Positions 1-10,014 of a DNA stretch of 64,000 bases are shown here, piece by piece. Below the pieces are notes generated by a model that saw nothing but the letters and a program-made list of their open reading frames with translations, had not been told where the DNA came from and ran no database searches. The DNA comes from Desulfovibrio piger. Its GTDB lineage: Bacteria > Desulfobacterota > Desulfovibrionia > Desulfovibrionales > Desulfovibrionaceae. The DNA lies in NCBI RefSeq assembly GCF_900116045.1, contig NZ_LT630450.1:1756001-1820000 (forward strand), read 5' to 3'. Both the position numbers and the translations under genes were made by a program. How positions within the stretch are numbered: position 1 is the stretch's first letter; each line of letters opens with the position of its first letter.

Positions 1-1
1 G

Positions 2-994
2 AACACCCTGCTGGGCATGGACTTCGATCTGGACGTGGATCTGGTGGTGCTGCCCACGGGCGTAGTGCCCACGACCGCCAAGGACGTGGTGGTGGAATTC
101 GACTACCGCCAGGGCCCCGACTTCCCGGATCTGCAGCTCTTCGACGGTTTCGCGGACTCCAACTACATCTGCTTCCCCTACGAAACCCGCCGTACCGGTG
201 TCTACGCCGCCGGCTGCGTGCGTCAGCCCCAGACCCTGGACGCCTGTGAAGAAGACGCCCGCGGTGCCGTGCTCAAAGCCATCCAGTGTGTGGAAGCCGC
301 TTCCCACGGTGTGGCCGTGCACCCCCGCTCCGGCGACAATTCCTACCCGGTGTTCAACTTCGTGCGCTGCACCCAGTGCAAGCGCTGCACCGAAGAATGC
401 CCCTTCGGCGCCCTGGACGACGACGAAAAGGGTACGCCCAAACCCAACCCGGCCCGCTGCCGTCGTTGCGGTACCTGCTTCGGCGCCTGCCCCGAGCGCG
501 TGATCTCCTTTGCCAACTACAACATCGACCAGATCGGTTCCATGATCCGCGAAGTTGTGGTGCCCAAGGACTTCAAGAAGGAAGGCCCCCGCATCCTCAT
601 CCTGGCCTGCGAAAACGACGCCTACCCCGCCCTGGACATGGCCGGTATGCGCCGCAAGGCCTGGAGCCCGTACTGCCGCATCATCCCCGTGCGCTGCCTT
701 GGCTCCGTCAACGCCATCTGGGTGTCTGACGCCATGAGCAAGGGCTTCGACGGCGTGCTGCTGCTGGGCTGCAAATATGGCGAAGACTACCAGTGCCACT
801 TCATCAAGGGTTCCGAGATCTGCAACCGCCGCAAGGAAAACATCGCCGAGACCCTGAACCGTCTGGGCGTGCAGCCCGAGCGCGTTGACCAGCTCGAAGT
901 GGCCATCGACGAATATGACAAGGTGCCGGACATGATCGACGAATTCGTCGCTCGCATCGTGGAACTCGGCCCCAACCCGTTCAAGGGCATGTAG
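2..994 (+). CDS. qmoB: QmoB, quinone-interacting membrane-bound oxidoreductase subunit B (3' part)
   Basis: The gene is open from the window edge, so only about the last 330 residues are present; full QmoB is roughly 750 residues. Visible are two [4Fe-4S] motifs (CTQCKRCTEECP and CRRCGTCFGACP) followed by an MvhD-like domain in the C-terminal third, with conserved cysteines in ILACEND, VRCLGS and LLGCKYGEDYQCH. This HdrA-plus-MvhD architecture is typical of QmoB, a soluble flavin/Fe-S subunit that with QmoA and QmoC passes electrons between the menaquinone pool and APS reductase (AprAB). The stop lies 13 nt before qmoC, whose Shine-Dalgarno (GGAGGAAGG) starts in the overlap-sized gap, so the genes are co-transcribed. 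qmoA and apsAB should lie to the left. Confidence 0.93.
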   Translation, partial: NTLLGMDFDLDVDLVVLPTGVVPTTAKDVVVEFDYRQGPDFPDLQLFDGFADSNYICFPYETRRTGVYAAGCVRQPQTLDACEEDARGAVLKAIQCVEAASHGVAVHPRSGDNSYPVFNFVRCTQCKRCTEECPFGALDDDEKGTPKPNPARCRRCGTCFGACPERVISFANYNIDQIGSMIREVVVPKDFKKEGPRILILACENDAYPALDMAGMRRKAWSPYCRIIPVRCLGSVNAIWVSDAMSKGFDGVLLLGCKYGEDYQCHFIKGSEICNRRKENIAETLNRLGVQPERVDQLEVAIDEYDKVPDMIDEFVARIVELGPNPFKGM

Positions 995-1007
995 GAGGAA
1001 GGCTGCA

Positions 1008-2192
1008 ATGGCACAGAATATTCTCAAGCCGGATTCCACCTTTACGCGGGAGCTGATGGAAGCGGGCGGCGAAAGCCTGAAAAAATGCTATCAGTGCGCC
1101 ACCTGCTCCGTGGCCTGCCCCATGGCTCCGGAAAACGCTCCCTACCCCCGCAAGGAAATGGTGTGGGCGTCCTGGGGCCTCAAGGAAAAGCTGGCCACCG
1201 ACGTGGACCTGTGGCTCTGCCACAACTGCGGCAACTGCGCGGACCTCTGCCCCCGCGGCGCCCGTCCCGCCGACGTCATGGGCGCCGCCCGCAACATGGT
1301 CTACCGCGATCTGACCGAGCCCACCATCGTGGGCAAGTGGATGAGCAAGCCCTCCGGCCTGCCCTTCCTCTTCGCCATCCCGGCCCTGCTGTGGCTCTTC
1401 ATCTGGTGGATCCGCGCCGGCTTCAATGACGGCAACTGGTTCCCCCGCGCCGCCGACGGCCGCATCGTGTTCGGTCAGGTGTTCTATGGTGACTACACCA
1501 TCGACCCCATCTTCATGATCACCTTCTTCGGGGCCTGCTTCATCCTCTACAAGGGCGTGCGCAAGCTCTGGGGCATGTTCAAGCCTGAAGGCCGCCTGAC
1601 CGTGCTTGGCAAGACCAAGGCCTGGTACTGGCACCTGCTGGACGTGCTCATCGACGAAGTGGTCACCCACCGCAAGTTCGACGACTGCGAAGCTGGTCCC
1701 AAGACCGGTACCTATGTGCCCAACCGCAAGGCCGGCCACATGATCCTGGTCTACAGCTTCGTCATCCTGGCCTTCGTGACGGCTGTGGTGGCCCTGGGCC
1801 ACTGGGGCGGCAAGATCATCCCGCTCATCAAGATCGAGACCCCCATGCCGCTGCTGTACCCTGTGAAGATCCTGGCCAACCTCGGCGCCATCATGCTGGT
1901 CTGCGGCCTGGCCATGCTCACCGCCCGCCGCCTGAAGCTGAACCCCAAGCATCAGGGTTCGAGCTGGTATGACTGGTACCTGCTGGGCATCATCTGGCTG
2001 GTGGCCGTGACGGGCATCCTGTCCCAGGTCTTCCGCCTGGCCGATGCCATCCACCCCGCCTTTGTGGTGTACTACCTGCATCTGGTCTTTGTGTGGATGC
2101 TCTTCGCCTACCTGCCGTGGTCCAAGCTCGGTCACTTCGTGTACCGTACCGCGGCCCTGCTGTTCGTCCGCATGTACGGGCGCGGCTACTAG
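1008..2192 (+). CDS. qmoC: QmoC, membrane subunit of the Qmo complex
   Basis: 394 residues. The N-terminal third is HdrC-like with two [4Fe-4S] motifs, CYQCATCSVACP (about residue 26) and CHNCGNCADLCP (about 71). The rest is an HdrE/cytochrome b-type membrane domain with about six hydrophobic segments, including stretches beginning at PFLFAIPALL, ILVYSFVILA and GIIWLVAVTG. QmoC anchors the complex in the inner membrane and exchanges electrons with menaquinol. The start has a strong Shine-Dalgarno (TAGGAGGAAGG) and follows qmoB by 13 nt. The C-terminus ends in the cytoplasm with a short basic tail. Assignment rests on domain fusion and on position after QmoB. Confidence 0.95.
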   Translation: MAQNILKPDSTFTRELMEAGGESLKKCYQCATCSVACPMAPENAPYPRKEMVWASWGLKEKLATDVDLWLCHNCGNCADLCPRGARPADVMGAARNMVYRDLTEPTIVGKWMSKPSGLPFLFAIPALLWLFIWWIRAGFNDGNWFPRAADGRIVFGQVFYGDYTIDPIFMITFFGACFILYKGVRKLWGMFKPEGRLTVLGKTKAWYWHLLDVLIDEVVTHRKFDDCEAGPKTGTYVPNRKAGHMILVYSFVILAFVTAVVALGHWGGKIIPLIKIETPMPLLYPVKILANLGAIMLVCGLAMLTARRLKLNPKHQGSSWYDWYLLGIIWLVAVTGILSQVFRLADAIHPAFVVYYLHLVFVWMLFAYLPWSKLGHFVYRTAALLFVRMYGRGY

Positions 2193-2277
2193 GATGGTCT
2201 TCCGGGCCGTCGCCCCGTGACGGCGGCCCGCACAGGCTCACACTGCAAAACACCGTTCTCCGAGGAGGAGGCCGAAA

Positions 2278-2997
2278 ATGTCTGATACCGCTCGCAAAAT
2301 GTTCCCTGTGGAAACCGTCCTGGCCCTGGCCGTCGCCAAGAAGGGCGCGGACGTGAAAGATATCGCCGGTTACATCACCGGTCGCAGCATCGTCTGTGAC
2401 GCCTGCGCCGCCGCCGTGGCTCCCTTCGCCGCTGCCTGGCTGGCCAAGCTGTCCCCCAAGTTCCTGGACATGAACTACAAAGACGGTGACAACTGGGGCG
2501 ACTTCGTCAACCAGGGTGCCCGTCTGCTGGGCGACACCATCTCCCTGCCCCCCATGGACGACTGCCTGAAAAACGCCGTCGCCACCGTGCTCGACATGAT
2601 GGACGACATGCACGGCACCATGGTCAGCCAGCGCGCCGAGATCGCCGACCTGCGCCAGCAGGTGGAGACCCTGGCCCCCTATCAGGGCAAGACCGAAGAA
2701 CTGCAGAAGAAGTGCGACAAGCTGGAAGACACCATCAAGACCATGAAGACCGACATGGGCGGTCTGCGTCGCCAGGTGGCCGAGTTCCAGGGCAAGGTCG
2801 CCATCAACCATGACGAACTGATGCAGAGCATCAAGGACGCCATCAAGGACAACCTGAAGAACATCACCGTGGGCGTGGCCGCTGCCGGCGTGGCCGGTGA
2901 AGCCGCCGCCGAAGAACCCGCCCAGGAAGAAGGCGGCGTGCCGGACGATTTCGGTTTCGGCACCAGCGGCGCCAACTCCGACGGCTTCGGCTTCTAG
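2278..2997 (+). CDS. qmoD: QmoD-like conserved protein of the qmo locus
   Basis: 239 residues, no signal peptide. It follows qmoC by 85 nt with a good Shine-Dalgarno (GAGGAGG). In Desulfovibrio a gene at this position (qmoD) is conserved and co-transcribed with qmoABC and has been linked to sulfate respiration; that is family knowledge, not visible here. What can be seen: an N-terminal helical region with a CDAC motif, a central heptad-rich segment (about residues 115-185, RQQVETL, ELQKKCDKLED, LRRQVAEFQ) that should form a coiled coil, and an acidic, Gly/Phe-rich tail (DDFGFGTSG..SDGFGF). The tail resembles short linear motifs used for docking. A terminator follows at once. The molecular role is unknown. 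Confidence 0.8.
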   Translation: MSDTARKMFPVETVLALAVAKKGADVKDIAGYITGRSIVCDACAAAVAPFAAAWLAKLSPKFLDMNYKDGDNWGDFVNQGARLLGDTISLPPMDDCLKNAVATVLDMMDDMHGTMVSQRAEIADLRQQVETLAPYQGKTEELQKKCDKLEDTIKTMKTDMGGLRRQVAEFQGKVAINHDELMQSIKDAIKDNLKNITVGVAAAGVAGEAAAEEPAQEEGGVPDDFGFGTSGANSDGFGF

Positions 2998-3011
2998 TCC
3001 CAAGTCAAGGC

Positions 3012-3056
3012 ATCGCCTTTCAAGGCGCGTCCGTTCCGGCGGGCGCGCCTTTTTTC
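3012..3056 (+). terminator. Intrinsic terminator of the qmo operon
   Basis: GC-rich hairpin built from AAGGCGCG and CGCGCCTT with TTTTTT directly after it, 15-55 nt downstream of qmoD. It closes the qmoABCD transcript. Confidence 0.8.
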
Positions 3057-3680
3057 ATGGTCGCTGGCGCGGGGCAAAAGGGGCAGTGCCATATGGCAGC
3101 CCCTGCCCGGGATGAGGGGGAGCCGTAGCGCGACAACCTCCGTCCAATGGCGGTTATTACTCGCTACGGGGAGGAGAAAACTCGCGTAGCGCGACAGCCA
3201 GCCGTCCGCTGGATGGCCGCTGCCCGGCCCCCGGGCCTGGTCGCCTCCGCGGCGGAGCGGCAAGGGGTCGGGGCCTGCGCGGCCCCAGCCCCCCTGCACC
3301 CCCGTGCCCCGCGTCTGGTCCCCGGTTTCATCACGGCGCGCCGAAGGCGGGGCGGCACCACGCCTTCGGCGTACGCCGCCCAAGCGGCGCGCTCAATACA
3401 TGGGGAAAACAGCCCAAGAGATATAAGAGGCCGCACGGCTGGAAAAAGGGATCATGGGGAGGCAGGCCATGCGCGGCAGGGCTGGGCAGAAGCAGGGCGA
3501 ATGGTCCAGCCAGAGAAAAAGACAGGCCGCTCCGTCAGGGCGGCCTGTCCGATAAAGCGCGTTTGGAGGAGGATGGGAGGAGCTTGAGGGGGGAAGGAGG
3601 GACCTTTAGCTCGCGCGTAAAGGTCCCTCCTTCCCCCCTCAACAACTCCGGGCTCCCGCTCTCGCCCCTCCCCTTCAGCG
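3057..3680. other. Gene-free stretch with repeats
   Basis: About 620 nt without a credible gene. It contains three copies of CGTAGCG or its complement (3124, 3162 inverted, 3187), two of them followed by GCGACA and a CCGTCC block, so a degenerate repeat pair. A hairpin at about 3517-3552 (GACAGGCCGC / GCGGCCTGTC) is flanked by AAAAA on its left, so it reads as a terminator for the minus-strand permease gene. It is followed by hairpin element A at 3549-3642. The ORFs here lack ribosome-binding sites and family resemblance. Confidence 0.6.
3549..3642 (+). repeat. Hairpin repeat element A, copy 1
   Basis: Starts with the conserved foot GATAAAGCGCG, then a purine tract, then a perfect 25-bp inverted repeat (3584-3608 with 3618-3642) around the 9-nt loop GCTCGCGCG. 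The same foot, purine tract and arms recur at 12452-12541 and, reversed, at 11230-11390. It lies 3' of two convergent transcripts. Confidence 0.85.
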
Positions 3681-4622
3681 CTAGAGCGAAAGCAGGGTCA
3701 TGGCCACAGGGATGGTGACGGCGGAGATCAGGGTCGAGAGGCTGACCATCAGGGCGCCGAATTCGGCATCGGTCTTGTAATAGGCGCTCAGGATGGAGAT
3801 CTGCATCATGCAGGGCAGGCCGGACTGGATGATGAACACCTTTTCCATGAGTTCGGGCAGCTCCACAAAGTGCAGCATGCCGGCCAGGATCAGGGGGCAG
3901 GCCACCATCTTGCCCAGCAGGGCCAGCACCAGGTCACGCGACAGGCGCAGGTGGCGCAGGTCCATCTTCCAGAGGCAGACACCGATGAAGATCAGGGCCA
4001 GCGGCGTGGTGAGGTTGCCCAGATAACGGGCGACATCCTGCAGGAAGCCCGGCAGGCGGAAATCCAGCAGGGTCAGGGCAGCCCCGGCCAGAAAGCCCAG
4101 CATGGGCGGCGAAAAGACATGGCGCACATTGTCCAGCACGCTGTCGTGGCCGCGCAGCTCTTCGTTGTCGTGGCTCACGGCATAGTTGCCTATGGTCCAG
4201 AAAAAGGTGGTGTTGGCAAAGAAATACAGCAGGACATAGGGGGCCGCGCTTTCTCCGAACAGGGCCAGGTTGACCGGCAGGCCGATGAAGACCGTATTGG
4301 AGGTGGCGAAGCTGGTGCAGAACAGGCCGAGATGCCGCCGCTCCACGCGTGCTATCCTGGCCACCAGCAGGGCCACGGCAAAGGTCAGCAGGATGCTGAG
4401 CAGCGGGAACAGCGAGCCGTAGAGCAGATGGACGAGATCGTCCCGCCCGAAGGAATGGATGATGGTATAGAAAAGATAGGGCGGCAGGGCCACGGAGGTG
4501 ACCAGCCGGGGCAGCAGGATCTGGGTCTCGGGCGAGAACCAGCCCTTGCGCGCTAGCATGTAGCCCAGCGAGACGATGAGCAGCAAACCGAAGATCCCCT
4601 GAAGGGCATGCAGAAAAACCAT
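3681..4622 (-). CDS. AEC (auxin efflux carrier) family permease
   Basis: 313 residues, nearly all hydrophobic, with about ten membrane segments in two halves, as in the AEC/bile-acid-type fold. The family exports or imports organic anions such as malate or malonate; the substrate here cannot be read from sequence. Recognisable features are the N-terminal segment ending GYMLARKGWF, the conserved LPRLVTSVALPPYLF block in helix 2, and the second-half segment with ALIFIGVCLWKMDL. I start at the ATG at 4622 because the first hydrophobic helix begins there; an upstream extension in frame is Arg/Ser-rich and shows no family character. It stands alone, with ilvD upstream in the same direction but about 230 nt away. 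Confidence 0.8.
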   Translation of the reverse strand: MVFLHALQGIFGLLLIVSLGYMLARKGWFSPETQILLPRLVTSVALPPYLFYTIIHSFGRDDLVHLLYGSLFPLLSILLTFAVALLVARIARVERRHLGLFCTSFATSNTVFIGLPVNLALFGESAAPYVLLYFFANTTFFWTIGNYAVSHDNEELRGHDSVLDNVRHVFSPPMLGFLAGAALTLLDFRLPGFLQDVARYLGNLTTPLALIFIGVCLWKMDLRHLRLSRDLVLALLGKMVACPLILAGMLHFVELPELMEKVFIIQSGLPCMMQISILSAYYKTDAEFGALMVSLSTLISAVTIPVAMTLLSL

Positions 4623-4850
4623 GGCGGCACCTGTGCGGCAGGAAGAGGGTCTGTCCGGGAAAGACAGTCCCGCACTGCGCCGGCGGCAATGCGGGACCAT
4701 CGGCAAAGAGCGGGCGTCCTCCGGCGTGCGGGCATCACGGCGGCCCCAGAGGGCCGGGGATGCCCGCAGGGAACAGGCGCCCCGGGGCACGGACACCGGC
4801 AGGCTGCCCTGCCGGCCGCCCTGGGCGCCTGCTCCGGCCGGGAAAGCGTC

Positions 4851-6530
4851 CTAGACTTTCTTGTACATGGCGCCGCTGTCGGCGGAGCTCACCATGCTGG
4901 CGTAACGGCGCAGCACGGGATAGGGGCATTCCTTCTGCGGCGGCACCAGCCCGGCGCGACGGCGGGCCAGTTCGGCCTCGTCCACCAGCAGGTCCAGCTT
5001 GCGGTTGGGGATGTCCACCAGGATGCGGTCGCCGTCGCGCACCAGGGCGATGGGGCCACCGTTGGCGGCTTCAGGCGAGATGTGGCCGATGGCCGCACCG
5101 TTGGTACCGCCGGAGAAGCGGCCGTCGGTGAACAGGGCCACGTCCTTGCCCAGGCCCATGCCGGTGATGGCGGCGGTGGGGGACAGCATCTCGCGCATGC
5201 CGGGGCCGCCCTTGGGACCTTCGTAGCGCACCACCACACCGTCGCCGGGCTTGATCTTGCCGTCGAGGATGGCGCGCATGGCGTCTTCCTCGCTTTCGAA
5301 CACGCGGGCGGTCACTTCGCGGCGCATCATCTCGGGCGCCACGGCGGACTGCTTGACCACGGCGCCGTCAGGGGCCAGCGAGCCGCGCAGGATGGCGATG
5401 CCGCCTTCCCTGGAATAGGCGTTGTCGATGGTGTGGATCACGTCCGTATCCAGGATATGGGCGTTGCGCTCCTTCAGGTTCTCGCCCACGGTCTTGCCGG
5501 TGACGGTCATGCAGTCCTTGCGGATCAGGCCCAGCTTGTCCAGCTCGCTCATGACGGCCGGGATGCCGCCGGCGTTCTCCAGGTCCACCATGTAGTGGCG
5601 GCCGGCGGGCGAGAGCTTGCAGAGGTTGGGGCTCTTGCGGCTCACGTCGTCGAAGACGGACAGGTCGATGTCCAGACCGGCTTCATGGAAGATGGCGGGC
5701 AGGTGCAGGGTGGTGTTGGTGGAGCAGCCCAGGGCCATGTCCACGGCGATGGCGTTCTCCACGGCGCCGCGGGTCACGATGTCGCGGGGGCGGATGTTGC
5801 GCTTCACCAGGTCCATGACGCGCATGCCGGCCTGCTTGGCCAGGCGCACACGGGCCGCATGCACGGCCGGGATGGTGCCGTTGCCGGGCAGGGCCACGCC
5901 GATGGTCTCGGCCAGGCAGTTCATGGAGTTGGCCGTGAACATGCCCGCACAGGAACCGCAGCCGGGGCAGGCGCGTTCTTCCCACTGGGTCAGTTCTTCT
6001 TCGGTCATCTGGCCGTTGCGCACGCGGCCCACGCCCTCGAACAGGGTGATGAGGTCGCCCTGCTTGCCGGGGGCCAGGGTGCCGGGCAGCATGGGGCCGC
6101 CGGAGACCAGCACCGAGGGGATGTTCAGACGCATCATGGCCATGAGCATGCCGGGCACGCACTTGTCGCAGTTGGGGATGAAGACCAGGGCGTCGAAGGC
6201 ATGGGCGCGGGCCATGATCTCGATGGAGTCGGCGATGAACTCGCGCGAGGGCAGGGAGAAGCGCATGCCTTCGTGGTTCATGGCGATGCCGTCGCACACG
6301 GCGATGGCGGGGAATTCCAGGGGGGTGCCGCCGGCCATGCGCACGCCGGCCTTGACGGCCTCGGCCAGCTTGCCCAGGTGCAGGTGGCCGGGCACCACTT
6401 CACTGGCGGCGTTGACCACGCCCACCAGAGGACGTTCCATTTCCTCGCGGGTCAGGCCCAGGGCATAAAGCAGGGAACGGTGAGGGGCCTTTTCCAGGCC
6501 GGATTTCATTTTTTTGCTGTTCTCTTCCAT
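4851..6530 (-). CDS. ilvD: Dihydroxy-acid dehydratase
   Basis: 559 residues, full length for IlvD. It dehydrates 2,3-dihydroxy-isovalerate and dihydroxy-methylvalerate to the 2-keto acids of valine and isoleucine. The cluster ligands and active-site motifs are visible: NCDK (CDK about residue 121), [17 protein letters not shown] (about 195) and GRFSGGTNG near the C-terminus. The start at 6530 (MEENSKK) is preceded by AAGGATACC; the longer in-frame start adds only 18 atypical residues. No other branched-chain gene is adjacent. Confidence 0.95.
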   Translation of the reverse strand: MEENSKKMKSGLEKAPHRSLLYALGLTREEMERPLVGVVNAASEVVPGHLHLGKLAEAVKAGVRMAGGTPLEFPAIAVCDGIAMNHEGMRFSLPSREFIADSIEIMARAHAFDALVFIPNCDKCVPGMLMAMMRLNIPSVLVSGGPMLPGTLAPGKQGDLITLFEGVGRVRNGQMTEEELTQWEERACPGCGSCAGMFTANSMNCLAETIGVALPGNGTIPAVHAARVRLAKQAGMRVMDLVKRNIRPRDIVTRGAVENAIAVDMALGCSTNTTLHLPAIFHEAGLDIDLSVFDDVSRKSPNLCKLSPAGRHYMVDLENAGGIPAVMSELDKLGLIRKDCMTVTGKTVGENLKERNAHILDTDVIHTIDNAYSREGGIAILRGSLAPDGAVVKQSAVAPEMMRREVTARVFESEEDAMRAILDGKIKPGDGVVVRYEGPKGGPGMREMLSPTAAITGMGLGKDVALFTDGRFSGGTNGAAIGHISPEAANGGPIALVRDGDRILVDIPNRKLDLLVDEAELARRRAGLVPPQKECPYPVLRRYASMVSSADSGAMYKKV

Positions 6531-6869
6531 GACGGTATCCTTTGGACGTTTGTCGGCAGCCCGCACGGCGGCAGGAGTCCGCAAAGGGGTCGTACGGGGG
6601 TCTTGTGCATGGGCGTCACGGGGGCAGCGGCGCGGCAGCCCGCCGCATGGTGGCGTTGGGGGCGGGGCGGGACCGCCGGTAAGGCGGCCGCTCCCGGCGC
6701 GGCAGGGCCGCGTCCTCCGGTGCGCTGTTTGTGCGTGCGCTCAATGTTTTTTCATACGCAAAAAGCCGGGGGCCGTAAACACTTGAGCCCTGTGCCGGAG
6801 GCCCCGGCAGGGCGTTCCGGGCCCCATTCCCGGCTTGTGGCACGCCGCAAAGTGGGCTAGGTTTCCCGC
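6531..6869. other. Intergenic region between divergent ilvD and flippase genes
   Basis: About 340 nt between divergently read genes, so it must hold both promoters. An AT-richer pocket around 6735-6780 is the best place for them. I find no clean -35/-10 pair and no riboswitch-like leader for ilvD. Confidence 0.4.
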
Positions 6870-8441
6870 ATGGAAAACAGGACGACTCCCCCCTCAACGC
6901 CAAGCCTGGCGCGTCGCTATATATGCAAGCTGCTGGCCAACGTGGCCTCCGTGCCGGTCTATCTGGCCATGGAAGCCATCCTGCCCCGTGCCCTGGGCCC
7001 GGCCATGTACGGCAATTACAGCTTTGCCACCAATTTTTTCCAGCAGCTGTTCATGTTCCTGGACATGGGCACGTCCACCTGTTTCTACAATGCCCTGTCC
7101 CGGCGCCAGTCAGAGACGGGCCTCATCAGCTTCTACATGCGGCTCAGCCTGCTCATCGCCGTCATCAGCCTGCTCATCGCCGGAGCCATGCAGGTGCCCG
7201 CCATCGGCAGCCGGCTCATGCCCGACGTGCCCCTGTGGCTGGCGCCGCTGGCCGCCATCTGGGCCTTTTTGACCTGGTGGGGCCGCGTGCTCCGCTCCAT
7301 GAACGATGCCGTGGGCGCCACCGTGCAGTCCGAGATGGTGCGCACCGTGGTCTCGCTTTCGGCCGTGTTCCTGCTCATCGGCCTGTTCCTGCTGGACTGG
7401 CTGAACATCTTCAGCCTTTTCGGCCAGCAGTACGCCATGCTGGGCGTCACGGCCCTGGGCTACTGGATCGTCACCCGGCGCCACTGGGAACGCTGCTACG
7501 GCGGCCCGGACGCCACCTTCTGCCTGCGCCTGAGCGCCGACAGCAACAAGGCCTACTGCCACGAGTTCTTCACCTACAGTCATCCGCTCTTCGTCCAGGC
7601 CCTGCTTATCTTCCTCATGGCCGCCGCGGAACGCTGGCTGCTGCAGTGGTTCGACGGCAGCGCCGAGCAGGGCTATTTTGCCCTGGGCCACAAGGTCTGC
7701 CTGGCCTGCCTGATGTTCGTCTCGGCCATGACGCCGCTGGTCATGCGTGAGCTCTCCATCGCCTGGGGGCAGCGCGACCTCCAGCTCATGGGCCGTCTGG
7801 TCAACCGCTTCGCCCCCCTGATCTACGCCGTGGCCGCCTACTTCGCCTGCTTCAGCATGGCCGAGGGCCCGGCCCTGGTGCGCATCTTCGGGGGCGCGGA
7901 GTTCACGGCCGCCATCCTGCCCGTGCAGATCATGGCCCTCTACCCCCTGCACCAGTCCTATCTGCAGCTGGCCAGCTCCGTGTTCCACGCCTCGGGCCGC
8001 ACCCGCGAACTGCGCAACCTCACCCTGCTGGAATGCGTCTACGGCATGACCACGGCCTGGTTCCTGCTGGCGCCCGAAGCCTACGGCGGCCTGCATCTGG
8101 GGGCCGTGGGCCTGTCCATCAAGACCATCGCCGTGCAGTGCGTGACCGTCAATATCTGCCTCTGGCGCGCCTCGCGCTTCGTGCCCATCCGCCTGCTGCC
8201 CATCATGCTGCACGAGATCTGGTGCGTGCTGGTGCTGGCCGCCGTGGCCTTTGCCTGCCGCGAGCTCACCCTCATGCTGGGCCTGGGCGGCATCGACTCC
8301 CTGCTGCGCTTCCTGGTCTCCGGCGTCGTCTACACCCTGGCCGCCGCGCTCACGGCCCTGCTCATCCCCCAGCTGCTGGGCATGAGCCGCGCCGAGATGC
8401 GCGAAAAGATCCAGAAGCTGCGTGCCCGCCTGGGACGCTGA
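6870..8441 (+). CDS. Polysaccharide/lipid-linked oligosaccharide flippase-like protein (MOP superfamily)
   Basis: 523 residues with about 12-14 membrane segments and a short cytoplasmic tail rich in Arg/Lys (MREKIQKLRARLGR). The first segments (LGPAMYGNYSF, FQQLFMFLDMGTS) resemble Wzx/RfbX-type polysaccharide exporters, which move lipid-linked sugars across the inner membrane. There are no neighbouring glycosyltransferases, so the glycan is unknown and the gene is an orphan. The ATG at 6870 follows a weak ribosome-binding site (TAGGTTTCCCGC). Family is fairly sure, substrate is not. Confidence 0.75.
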   Translation: MENRTTPPSTPSLARRYICKLLANVASVPVYLAMEAILPRALGPAMYGNYSFATNFFQQLFMFLDMGTSTCFYNALSRRQSETGLISFYMRLSLLIAVISLLIAGAMQVPAIGSRLMPDVPLWLAPLAAIWAFLTWWGRVLRSMNDAVGATVQSEMVRTVVSLSAVFLLIGLFLLDWLNIFSLFGQQYAMLGVTALGYWIVTRRHWERCYGGPDATFCLRLSADSNKAYCHEFFTYSHPLFVQALLIFLMAAAERWLLQWFDGSAEQGYFALGHKVCLACLMFVSAMTPLVMRELSIAWGQRDLQLMGRLVNRFAPLIYAVAAYFACFSMAEGPALVRIFGGAEFTAAILPVQIMALYPLHQSYLQLASSVFHASGRTRELRNLTLLECVYGMTTAWFLLAPEAYGGLHLGAVGLSIKTIAVQCVTVNICLWRASRFVPIRLLPIMLHEIWCVLVLAAVAFACRELTLMLGLGGIDSLLRFLVSGVVYTLAAALTALLIPQLLGMSRAEMREKIQKLRARLGR

Positions 8442-8756
8442 GGCTGCGGCAGCGGGAAGGAACGGGCCGCATCCCTCCTTCGCCCCGCGCTCCCCCCTCC
8501 TCGCCCACACCGTCCCTGTCACGGGAACAGGGCTGGGCGCAGGAGACCTTCCCGGACACAGGCCCCCGGGAACGGCGGGCGCAGGCCGCTCCTGTGAGGG
8601 AGGGGTGCCGGGCCCCGTCACCCGGGAGGGCAGGCCGGGCATGGGCACGGGAGCCGCCCCGGCAAGGCTCCTGGCAGGGACGGCGCAGGGAAAATCCTCC
8701 GGCGGGGGAGCTGCCCCCTTGCAATATTTCCGTCCCGGGACTAGTTTTTTGCTTCC
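8442..8756. other. Intergenic region upstream of the thi riboswitch
   Basis: Roughly 315 nt of GC-rich DNA. No gene is supported. It should contain the promoter of the thi operon; the only AT-richer piece is near 8722-8756 (CAATATTTCC, CTAGTTTTTTG). I see no other structure. Confidence 0.4.
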
Positions 8757-8927
8757 GGCTGGGGGAGCCTGCGGGCTGAGAAAGGGTGCAAGGACCCTGA
8801 CCCCTAGGATCGCCGTGCGATCCTGTACCTGATGCAGATAGTGCTGTCGAAGGGAAGCTGGCAACGTGCGCTTTTTGTGCGCCCAACGTGCCCGTTTCGC
8901 CCTCTTGCAAGGTGGACGGGTTTTTTT
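8757..8927 (+). promoter_or_regulatory. TPP (THI-box) riboswitch with intrinsic-terminator expression platform
   Basis: Core TPP aptamer motifs are present in order: GGGGGAGCC, GGCTGAGA (8774-8781), AGGGTGC..GACCCTGA, an extra stem GGATCGCCGTGCGATCC (the variable P3a arm), then ACCTGATGCAGATAGTGCTG and GAAGGGAAGC (to about 8857). An intrinsic terminator (CCCGTTTCGCC / GGTGGACGGG, then seven T) follows at 8891-8927, ending 11 nt before thiS. High TPP should therefore end transcription before the thiazole-synthesis genes. Placement ahead of thiSGHF confirms the reading. Confidence 0.93.
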
Positions 8928-8938
8928 GTGGAGGCAGT

Positions 8939-9139
8939 ATGCAACTCACCATCAATGGCGAAGCCTGTACCTGTGCCGAAGGCCTGACCGTGGCGGCCCT
9001 GCTGCGGGAGCGGGAACACGATGCCACCGCCGTGGTCGTGGAACACAACGGCCGGATCGTGCCCGCCGCGGACTTCGCGGCCACCGCCCTGAACGAAGGC
9101 GACGTGCTGGAGATCGTGCAGTTCGTGGGCGGCGGTTAG
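8939..9139 (+). CDS. thiS: ThiS sulfur carrier protein
   Basis: 66 residues, a ubiquitin-like fold protein ending in VQFVGGG. The C-terminal Gly-Gly is adenylated by ThiF and converted to a thiocarboxylate that donates sulfur to the thiazole. Start at 8939 has GGAGG eight nt ahead, just after the riboswitch terminator's T-run; the longer in-frame reading would begin inside the terminator. First gene of thiS-thiG-thiH-thiF. Confidence 0.93.
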   Translation: MQLTINGEACTCAEGLTVAALLREREHDATAVVVEHNGRIVPAADFAATALNEGDVLEIVQFVGGG

Positions 9140-9215
9140 CCGCCGGCGCGACGACGTTTTTTCTTCCCCTGCGCCTGTGCGCACCGCGCGGCCCGGTCGG
9201 CCGCAGGAGACCATC

Positions 9216-10001
9216 ATGAGCGATTTTCAGAACAACGATCCCCTCATCATCGGCGGCGTGGAACTGCAGAGCCGCCTGTTCATCGGCACCGGCAAATACA
9301 GCAATGACGCCCTCATCCCCGACGTCTGCGCCAGCAGCGGCGCGCAGGTGATCACCGTGGCCATGCGCCGCGTGGAAAAAGGCCGGCAGGGCATCATGGG
9401 CCACATCCCCTCCCACATGCGGCTGCTGCCCAACACCTCCGGCGCCCGCACCGCCGAAGAGGCCGTGCGCCTGGCCCGGCTGGCCCGTGCCGCCGGCTGC
9501 GGCGACTGGATCAAGATCGAGGTCATCTCCGATACCCGCCACCTGCTGCCCGACGGCTACGAGACCGCCAAGGCCACCGAGATCCTGGCCAGGGAGGGCT
9601 TCACCGTGCTGCCCTACATCAATCCCGACCTCTATGTGGCCCGCGCCTGCGTGGATGCCGGTGCCGCCGCCGTCATGCCCCTGGGCGCGCCCATCGGCAC
9701 CAACCGCGGCCTGCGCACCCGCGAGATGATCGGCATCCTCATCGAAGAGATCGACCTGCCCATCGTGGTGGACGCCGGTATCGGCCTGCCCTCCCATGCC
9801 TGCGAGGCCATGGAGATGGGCGCCGCCGCCTGCCTGGTGAACACCGGCATCGCCTCGTCCACCGATCCTGTGCTCATGGGCCGCGCCTTCCGCCAGGCCG
9901 TGGAAGCCGGTCGCGCCGCCTGGCTGGCCGGTCCCGGTGCCGTGAGCGCCAGCGGCGAAGGCGCCCGGGCTTCCTCCCCGCTGACGGGCTTCCTGCGCTA
10001 G
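9216..10001 (+). CDS. thiG: Thiazole synthase ThiG
   Basis: 261 residues, full length. It condenses 1-deoxy-D-xylulose 5-phosphate, dehydroglycine and ThiS thiocarboxylate into thiazole phosphate. The family pattern is clear: [10 protein letters not shown] near the N-terminus, the (beta/alpha)8 barrel, the Schiff-base lysine region (WIKIEVI) and the phosphate-binding segments [12 protein letters not shown] and [12 protein letters not shown]. Start at 9216 follows CAGGAGACC. It precedes thiH by 13 nt. Confidence 0.96.
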   Translation: MSDFQNNDPLIIGGVELQSRLFIGTGKYSNDALIPDVCASSGAQVITVAMRRVEKGRQGIMGHIPSHMRLLPNTSGARTAEEAVRLARLARAAGCGDWIKIEVISDTRHLLPDGYETAKATEILAREGFTVLPYINPDLYVARACVDAGAAAVMPLGAPIGTNRGLRTREMIGILIEEIDLPIVVDAGIGLPSHACEAMEMGAAACLVNTGIASSTDPVLMGRAFRQAVEAGRAAWLAGPGAVSASGEGARASSPLTGFLR

Positions 10002-10014
10002 GTCGGAGGCAGAC